Source: Paracyclopina nana
Taxonomy: Eukaryota; Arthropoda; Copepoda; Cyclopoida; Cyclopettidae
Assembly (NCBI GenBank): GCA_019096065.1
Contig: JAGUCH010000001.1
Coordinates: 11,966,001 to 12,030,000, forward strand
DNA length: 64,000 nt
Direction of reading: 5' to 3'
The position numbers and the translations under genes were made by a program. The notes beneath the pieces are model-generated. The model was given only the letters and a program-made list of their open reading frames with translations. It had not been told where the DNA came from and did not search any database. This document shows, in pieces, positions 57,280-64,000 of this stretch; position 1 is the first letter of the stretch; each line of letters starts with the position of its first letter.

Positions 57280-60200
57280 TGAAAGATAGAGTTATTTTTT
57301 ACAACGCTGAGAATCAAAATAGGTAAAATTTCTATGAAAGTGACTCAATGTGCCTTAAAGCTGATTCACAAGTTTACTAGTATCTGTGTGCTTGGAATTC
57401 TGGGAACGTTTTATTACACTTAATAGTTACTTGTTCATAATGATGTCTAAGGTGTGTCTGAGTGGTTCGAGAGCAACAAAGAGACTGAAGTGGAAAAAAG
57501 ATGGACTTTTTGTATTGTGACACATAGCAACTCCTTTAATAATGATTGTTCTTGATTTTCCCACGACCTAAGCAACAATAATTGTCGCAAAATCGTAACT
57601 GGACACGATGAAAACAATGGCCAGAAGCTCCTTTGGCGCCAATTTTTGGTGAACACAAATTGGCCAATTATGAAATGCAAATTCGTTGCTAGTTTGAATT
57701 ACCATGACTCAAAAACGTATCATATTGGCCATGTTTGCTTAACCTGGCATGGGAAAAATACGGCCATACCTTTTTTGAAAATTGATCAATCAATCAACGC
57801 TTCAATTTTTCTAATAGATGGCTTGCGTAAAAAGGAAACAAGAATGACTGCTTTTGCTTTCTCAGTTTTTACATTTGTTTCAATATTGTTGCAATTGAGA
57901 TTGCTGCTTTGCTTCAACTTACTAGCTGTTGTAATTTTTTTGGCAGATCGTTTTCGTCAATGAGGCTTCAAAAAACTTTTTCCTGTCAAAAATGGGAGCA
58001 ATTTTTGTTTTACGCTAGCGTGTCCAATTAGAAATGTATTGTGCCAGCAAATTTTGAAGAATTTGCAGCTCACGACGATGACGTCCACTGTGCACGACCA
58101 GAGTGCAACTACTGAAATTGCGTACGTGCAACGAGGAATCACACTGAGCAAGGCAAAAAATTCAGCATATTTTCAGAACATTTTGCTTCTAGGAAAATAT
58201 TTATAGCTAGCCACTTACACCACTGTTTGATTAGTGTTTTAATCACAAATGAATAATTGCTTTTTGTTTCGGTTTTCGAGGTTGATCGCACACTGTGCAG
58301 CATTTTATAATGAATGCTACAATTTGGTACCCCCAACAAAATTGTTTATTTTTTCCCAGACCCATTATACAGCAGCTAAAAAGTCACAATTGGCATAATT
58401 TATGCTATTCCTTGACAAAAACGGTTTTCGCTTTATTCTTTTGTTAGTATTAGATTACTACACTCAGACGACCAACGTTAAAAATGCCCCAATTCTGGAA
58501 CGTGTTAGCTCGCCTTCAACTTCCATGAATTTTAATAAAAGTTGAAAAATGATTGATAAACATAGGTCCGCAACGTTAAGCTAAGTAGGGCTTGGTTCAG
58601 TGAGAAAAACGCCTTTGTGCACCATTATCCATGTGGGAATTTCATTGGGATCAAAGTTCACGAAGACACAAAAAATGACATCAAAACACACAACATATTG
58701 GCTCAAGCCTGAGATCCACATATTTTTGCTATAGGACCTATACAAAAATTGCAAAGAAAAACCACCAGTTAGGTTGATTTCCACTGTAGGAAGCGACGAT
58801 ATGAGGCTTGAAAAGCTCGAATCCTAAGCCCTAGATTTTTATCATAATCTACTGCTCTGCTCGACTCGAAAACAAAACGTAACCAAGAACGACAATTTTC
58901 AGCCTATAAACGATCGCATTAACTATATGGTTTTCAGTAAGCTTATGCGATTTGAGTATCATAACAATAGCTCATCTATTTACTGTAATACGATTTCCTC
59001 GTGTTATAATTCAGTTTACCAATCCGACTCAGCTCTTTTGCATCACAGTTCTTTCTAAGCATTTTTGGGGATAAAATACTTGAACAAGTACACCCTCACA
59101 AGCTCGGGCTATTAAAGCTGTACTCGTGTTTTCCCATTTTAAAATCCTCTCTCAGCTCTTTAACGGCCACACTTTATGATCCCCAGCTCGACATAAATAT
59201 CTTTTTTTGATCAGATGGAAGAGGAATTAGACAAATAACGTTTCAAGAATGATGTGATGGCATCATCAATGGACAGGACAGGCATATGGACAGGCATATT
59301 TTTGCTCTACTTTCATAATAGTCCCTGTCGTCGAAAGTAAGAAAATATAGAGGGAGCTCATCTACAGCGTTTCAGAAAATCCCTCCGCTGATCTTAGACA
59401 CTTGTACGCAACACATTTTTTGCTTTTTAAGAAAAACTGAAGATGTTGTGGCATAAAACCTAAATATGAGCTGTCTTTTGAAGGCATTTGCAAAATGTTC
59501 AAGATTTCAGAGAATTTTCTTTTTTCTAGAAACACAGTTCGAATGGATATTGAGTTCTTAGGTGAATATGAATATTGTTTGAGACTTTCTTCGCTTATTT
59601 AAATATTCCCGCCCTGCTGCTTGCTTGTACCTTTTTCCGATCTCTCATCATTAGTCAAACAGCTGAATAAATCTTCAGTTATATTCCAGCATTCATCGAT
59701 TATTACACGTATTTATTGAAAACTTCTCCAAGTTTCATTAAAACCTCAAAACATACTTCTTAGTCATCCGTAGTTTTCTCAAGGACTTAGTATTCTTGCA
59801 GCGATACTGCGCACAAATATGCCATGCATAAAAGGTAATTTTTTCACCAAAATTGCTGATTAGAAAAATACTTATGATTTTATTTTCATCATTTTCGAAA
59901 ATACTGTGTAGGTTTCAAGAAAAAGTCATTAAACGAGATTTCCCATAGCTTCTCCGCTGCGGATACTAGCTTTATTTTCACAATAGGGGGCGTTATTTAC
60001 TGTCGACTACAGGGACTATGCTATGAAAGGGCTTCTGACGAAAAAAGTAGAGTTCTATGAATCATGAGTTTCGTGAAAAAGCTGTGAGATGACAACAAAG
60101 GCCATATTTGAGTAATTTTTGAAGTTAAATTTCTAAGTCTGGTACAGCTGATTAACAGTCTCCTCCTACTTGAGCACTTAAAAATTGGCGCAAAAATGTA

Positions 60201-60420
60201 AAGTTGAATGTCCTGTTTTTTCAATGATGTGAGCAGCATAAGTGCTATCGCACAAATGAGTGAAATGACGAAAGAACTAAAATAAGTTTGGTTAATCAAT
60301 TTGCATACTTCCGTCTAGAATTGCCATAATTGATGGCCCTGTCCTAGACAATTTTTCCAAATAGTTCTCAGTTTATTTCTCTACCAAGACTAGCATATAA
60401 TAGGGAAAAGCGAAATGTAA
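57280..60420. other. Gene-free region
   Basis: Three kilobases of AT-rich DNA upstream of the mucin-like gene. It should contain that gene's promoter and 5' UTR exon, which I could not place. An open frame at 57646-57963 has hydrophobic stretches but no family signal. Near 60005-60045 there is an inverted partial copy of the dispersed repeat found at 240-345 and 33298-33390. Confidence 0.45.
60005..60045 (-). repeat. Dispersed repeat fragment (c)
   Basis: The reverse complement contains CGTCAGAAGCCCTTTCATAG, matching GTCAGAAGCCCTTCCATAG at about 33299. It continues with CATAGTC, also seen at 33315-33325. Confidence 0.55.
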
Positions 60421-60514
60421 ACAACAATATTGGGAAAAAAATATACCAGGGGAATTTTTTCACAGAACTTATTTGGTAGCTCGATGTTGAGACCAGGGGT
60501 TTGCCTGCGCGGTA

Positions 60515-60915
60515 GAGGCTTCAATTTGCAGTCTAAAGCAGCCTCGATTTGTATTCTTGAGCAGCCTCAATTTAGTCTAGAGAAACCTCAATGCATAGTC
60601 TTGAGCTGTCTCATTTCGTATTCTTGAGCAGCAGCCTCAATTATCAGTCTTGAGCAGCCTCAATTATCAGTCTTGAGCTGCCACAATTTGCACTCTTGAG
60701 CGGCCACATTTCATAGTCTTGAGCAGCCTCAATTTGTAGTTGTGAGCAGCCACAATTTGTAGGCTTGAACAGCCTCAATTTCAGTCTTGAGCGGCCTCAA
60801 TTTCAGTCTTGAGCGGCCTCATTTTGTAGGTCTTGAGCGGCTTCAATTTTGGTCAAGAGGGCCGGGCTTCAATATGTAGCCTTGAGAAGCAGCTGCCTCA
60901 ATTCGTAGTCTTGTT
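60515..60915. repeat. Degenerate minisatellite, GAGCAGCCTCAATTT family
   Basis: About sixteen imperfect units of roughly 22-26 bp, each with the motif TCTTGAGC(A/G)GCCTCAATTT and variants (CCACAATTT, GGCTTCAATTT). Unit length varies, so it is an old array. Short open frames cross it but vary with the unit length. Confidence 0.8.
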
Positions 60916-61134
60916 CTTGTGCAGCTTTTCACAGCAATTCACATGCAAAAATGCGCTTTGGCGTTAATCACAATCAGCCGCCTCAGTTACTCAGCTGAGA
61001 GTTAGCATTTAGCTGGAAGCCACATAGCTGACGGCTAGCAAGTCAACTTGGGTCAATTTATGATGTATCGAAATAGTAGGTCGAGCGTGTATTGGAATTA
61101 CAACTAACCTGGGCTAGGATTTTCGGTAGGTCGA

Positions 61135-61335
61135 CTGGATATAAATAGAGAGCGGAAGTTTTAGTAAGCTGAGACCATAGCGAACGCTCGAAAAATTGCA
61201 AAGGTCAAACTTATGTACTTGAGGTTGTGTGACGTGTATATTTTTAAATTTGCGTTAACTTAGATTTTGACCTTCGCGATTTGCTCAGTAGCGTGCGCTG
61301 GAAATCTTCCGCTCTCTATGATATCCAGGCGAACT
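61135..61335. repeat. Inverted-repeat element (probable MITE)
   Basis: The left end CGACTGGATATAAATAGAGAG with GCGGAAG is answered on the right by CTTCCGCTCTCTATGATATC with CAGGCG. The inner parts GCTGAGACCATAGCG and its inverse-like CAGTAGCGTGCGC continue the arms. About 200 bp in total; no ORF. Confidence 0.65.
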
Positions 61336-61699
61336 AATTTTCGGCCACTACACTGCTAGAGAAAAATGAATCCCTACCTCCCTCAGCAAAAGTTAGGCCC
61401 CCAAAAAAATCGGGAAAGCTACTATTTTTCACCCGAGAGTAGCGTGCTTTTTGCCTTCTATTGTAGCATTTAATTTTTCCGTCACTGACAATTAGCTGCT
61501 GGGTTTGCTATACTCAATTCTGAATAGCTCTGCTTTATGACTTAATTATTGCCAGCAGGGCCGGTTGCTTTTAAGATGGCGCTGCACTCGCATACTCGGG
61601 CCTCGGGCACTTCTTACTTAAAGGGCGTCTTGATGACATTATTTATTCAATGATAATAACCAATTTTATATTTTAGCAGAGATGCAATTTACCTGAGTA

Positions 61700-61843
61700 A
61701 TGGACCTCAGAATGTGTGTACTTCTAATTGTGGCTCTTTCTGTATTTTGCACTTTGATCGGGTCATCGCCTTACCATCATCGGGGAACGCTGGATTCGCC
61801 ACTGCCTACGCCTTACGGCAGTAACGGGCTGGTTACCGGTTAA
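61700..61843 (+). CDS. Possible small secreted peptide
   Basis: A 47-aa frame from ATG to TAA. MDLRMCVLLIVALSVFCTLIG is a clean signal peptide (n-region with Arg, hydrophobic core), followed by about 25 residues containing SPYHHRGTLD and ending PYGSNGLVTG. The final Gly could be an amidation donor, as in neuropeptides. A polypyrimidine-AG acceptor (ATATTTTAG, about 61677) lies just upstream, so a 5' UTR intron is plausible. I do not recognise the peptide. A chance frame is possible. Confidence 0.35.
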   Translation: MDLRMCVLLIVALSVFCTLIGSSPYHHRGTLDSPLPTPYGSNGLVTG

Positions 61844-61902
61844 CGAAAAAGCAAAAACTGAGATGCATGAAAACATCTAAGGAAAAACAAAAGGAGACAA
61901 GT

Positions 61903-61973
61903 GTTCTAGAAATTCCTCCGCGACTTCATTTCACTACGTTAGTGCTACGAAGTCGCGGAGGAATTTCTAGAAC
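61903..61973. repeat. Perfect 25-bp-arm hairpin
   Basis: GTTCTAGAAATTCCTCCGCG with ACTTC (61903-61927) is mirrored exactly at 61949-61973. The loop of 21 nt has an inner stem CACTA/TAGTG. About 70 nt overall, the size of a microRNA precursor, though such perfection suits a recent inverted duplication or siRNA hairpin better. Confidence 0.85.
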
Positions 61974-62072
61974 CCTAAGCCTAAAGGAGACGAGAAGTTA
62001 ATAACTGAGCTGGGGTCAAGAATTGGTGATACTGTGTCACGACTGACCATAGTTGGTTGAAAACGCAAGAAC

Positions 62073-62330
62073 TTCAAAATTCACTCCTGGCTTTTCTGAC
62101 CGAAATCTTGGACTGGATTACTTGGATTCAAAATTCACTCTTGGCTGGTTTTAACGCCATCTTAAACAGCAACACTTGCATTCAAAATTCACTCCTGGCC
62201 TTTCTGACCGAAATCTTGGAATGCATTACTTGCATTCAAAATTCACTCTTGGCTGGATTTAGTGCCTTTTTGAATAGCAATACTTGCATTCAAAATTCAC
62301 TCCTGGCCTTTCTGACGTTGAGCGCCTTAC
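62073..62330 (+). repeat. 54-bp minisatellite with alternating units
   Basis: TTCAAAATTCACTC starts at 62073, 62127, 62181, 62235 and 62289, a strict 54-bp period. Two unit types alternate (CCTGGC-TTTCTGACCGAAATC and TTGGCTGG-TTTTAA/TAGTGCC), making a 108-bp higher-order unit. The period is a multiple of three, and one plus-strand frame stays open throughout, giving 18-residue repeats that begin IQNSLLAFLTEIL or IQNSLLAGF. Confidence 0.88.
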
Positions 62331-63120
62331 ATGGTCCCAACCAAACTTTTTCAACAGCTTCTTCATCGTAAATTGGGTAAGGTATCTTAAAAAACCAATA
62401 TGTTTTCATGATTCAGATTTTCCGTTTTTAGACCAACACCTAAATTAGGATGAGGCGTCGATTTTGTTTTTTTAGCTCTTCCATGATTCCAAGTTGATCG
62501 GGGAAAAAATTCTGTCGTTCAACAGCAAGTCATTTCTTGCAACCCGAGTTGGTGAATCCACAGAGAAAGGAAGTGGAGTGGAAACAGTCGATGCGATCAC
62601 GGTGACAAGTCCTGGTCATCGTCAGCGAGAATCATCGATCGTTGGCCATGGTCAAGTGTAGGGACTCCTACCCATGGATCGACATAAGATCGTCCGTGGA
62701 TAGACTAAGACGAACCGGACTTGGATTGACAAAACGAATCATCCTTGGATCGACTATGAGAACACTCAGTCCTTAGATAGACCAGGACTGACTGTATTTG
62801 GTTAGACAAGAAAAACGCACTATACCTGGATAGACAAGACGAACCACCATCCTTGGATCGACAACGGATCGTTCTTGGATCGACTGGTGAACTCCAGTCA
62901 CCCAAGTTTAACAAAAAAAGTCTTGCTTGTCAGCCGAGACTTGCTGTGCAATTTTGCTTGAAATCTTTTATTTTGCAATTCTCACTTAGTAATTTTTCTT
63001 AAAATTCTTACTTTGTAACCTAAACAAGTCTTTGCTTAAGAAAAAATTCTCAGCTGGACTAGGTTAGTTCTAGTCTATCCAGGGACTGTTTGTTATTTCA
63101 GTCGACCCAAGGATGATCCG

Positions 63121-63164
63121 TTTTTCGATGCAGCGTTTTTCGATGCAGCGTTTTTCGATGCAGG
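63121..63164 (+). repeat. 15-bp tandem repeat x3
   Basis: Three copies of TTTTTCGATGCAGCG, the last diverging after GCAG. Confidence 0.9.
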
Positions 63165-63206
63165 TACAGTGCGTTCTGCTAGTCTATCCAAGTACAGTTT
63201 TGTACC

Positions 63207-63433
63207 TTTTCATGAAGGACAGCTTTTAAAAGTTATGACTGAAATAGTCGTTGTAGATAACCAGGGCATTAAAACAGATCCTTGTAGATATTAAAACAGA
63301 CGCCAATAGACTTTAAAACACAGGTACAAAACTGTCTCCAGCTACTCAGCCTTAGATCTTAAAAATATGGTTGTAGATCGTAAAACATAAACACCCTGTA
63401 GATCTTAAAACGTAGATCAAAGTACGGTTTCCC
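63207..63433 (-). mobile_element. Fragment related to the 26588-27218 transposon
   Basis: The reverse complement begins GGGAAACCGTACTTTGATCT and follows the left end of the 26588 element for about 225 bp, through GTTTTAAGATCTACAGG, GACAGTTTTGTACCTGTG and ATTTCAGTCATAACTTTTAA, with many small differences. The other end is missing. It shows that the family has at least two copies in the window. Confidence 0.82.
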
Positions 63434-63903
63434 ACAGTGAGTTCTCATAGTCTATCCAGGGATGATCTGTCGTAGCCTGTCCAGGGACAGGGGCAGTATG
63501 TTCTAGTCGATCCAAGTACGGCCGACCAACGGGAGCTAAATTATAAACGCATCCAATCATTTGAAGCTAAAAAATCCGGAACCTTGAAAAAGTAAGTTTT
63601 TTTAAAAAAATTATCATTTTGAGAACAGATAGGATTACCCAAACACGTTGACGTTTAGAGACATCGAGCAGTTTTGTTTCCTTTCTAGACTGAGTTTATG
63701 ATGGAAAGCAATTTTCGCATGTATAATTTAGTTTATCAATTCATCTCAGTTCATATAACTACACATACATAAAAGCTCTGACATTTTACTTTATCAAGTG
63801 ACACACATTATAAAGTATTTTATAATGTGTTGCTCCTCTGTTTGACCAGAGACCATGATATTGTCCAAGAAGTAAATCCCATTGCAGAAAAAAGGAGAAA
63901 AAA

Positions 63904-63975
63904 TGCCTTGTATGGGGATTGAACCCTGATCATCTAGATCTGGAATCCGACGCTCTACTGACTGAACTACTGATT
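63904..63975 (-). tRNA. tRNA-like sequence, probably a pseudogene or SINE head
   Basis: The minus strand carries an A-box-like TAGTTCAGTCAGTAGAGCG and a B-box GGGTTCAATCC at normal spacing, with GATTCCAGATC where an anticodon loop (CCA, Trp) would be. A T6 run follows. The acceptor ends do not pair and the anticodon and T stems are mispaired, so I do not think it makes a working tRNA. The window ends 25 bp upstream. Confidence 0.45.
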
Positions 63976-64000
63976 TACTAAGAATTTTGTTGGTAAAATT

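Larger units (their letters stand above)
62600..63530. repeat. Cluster of TTGGATCGACTA / AGTCTATCCAGG motifs
   Basis: Short motifs built on (C)TTGGATCGAC, TGGATAGAC and the inverse GTCTATCCAGG recur more than fifteen times in both orientations. It is too irregular for a simple tandem array. It may be a degenerate minisatellite or the remains of a repeat-rich transposon. The transposon fragment at 63207-63433 interrupts it. Confidence 0.55.

Noticed and set aside
57646-57963. 105-codon plus-strand frame with hydrophobic stretches
   Set aside because: No family signal, a composition typical of the AT-rich flank, and it overlaps the expected promoter of the mucin-like gene.
63904-63975. Functional tRNA-Trp
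   Set aside because: Boxes A and B and a CCA-like anticodon position are present, but the acceptor, anticodon and T stems do not pair, so I list it only as tRNA-like.

Overview
The window is nuclear DNA of an invertebrate animal, most likely an arthropod. Every gene I could rebuild has short GT-AG introns. The gene set includes an arthropod-type ionotropic receptor, an ABCH-like half transporter, a tan/N-beta-alanyl-dopamine hydrolase homologue, sperm or cilium axoneme genes (DRC3, TEKT2), SNX16, FAXDC2, and eukaryotic tRNAs with internal promoters and T-run terminators. There are no operons and no prokaryotic signals.

Layout. 1-3.1 kb: SNX16 (+) with an initiator tRNA-Met inside an intron. 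3.2-9.5 kb: tan (-), seven exons, with the complete DRC3 gene (-) nested in its third intron. 10.2 kb: a small one-TM ORF (+). 10.6-13.2 kb: an UNC119 pseudogene (-) with two transposon insertions, a nonsense codon, an internal deletion and a frameshift. 13.9 kb: tRNA-Gly (-). 14.8-16.5 kb: TEKT2 (+). 17.1-19.0 kb: a FAXDC2-type hydroxylase (+). 19.9-21.3 kb: an unrecognised multi-pass membrane protein (+) whose first exon is interrupted by a hairpin insertion. 23.3-26.2 kb: an ionotropic receptor (-), nine exons. 26.6-27.2 kb: a short DNA transposon with an 8-bp target duplication.

28.09-48.62 kb is the most striking object: one 20.5-kb foldback transposon. It has a perfect 9-bp target-site duplication. 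Its inverted termini are long head-to-tail arrays of a 170-bp satellite and a related 177-180-bp satellite. The arms run in opposite polarity around a 1.36-kb core, with about 23 monomers of 170 bp on the left and about 76 on the right. The core carries exon-like scraps and another foldback insert. I see no transposase.

48.6-54.2 kb: putative promoter region and the six-exon ABCH-like transporter (+). 54.4-57.3 kb: a convergent secreted mucin-like protein (-) with six related four-cysteine modules. 57.3-64 kb: mostly gene-free, holding minisatellites, hairpins, a transposon fragment, one possible small secreted peptide and a tRNA-like sequence at the edge.

The genes do not form one pathway. 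DRC3 and TEKT2 both belong to motile axonemes. UNC119 is also a ciliary trafficking factor, but this copy is dead. Exon boundaries were derived by hand from splice signals, reading-frame continuity and remembered family sequence. No search or alignment program was run.
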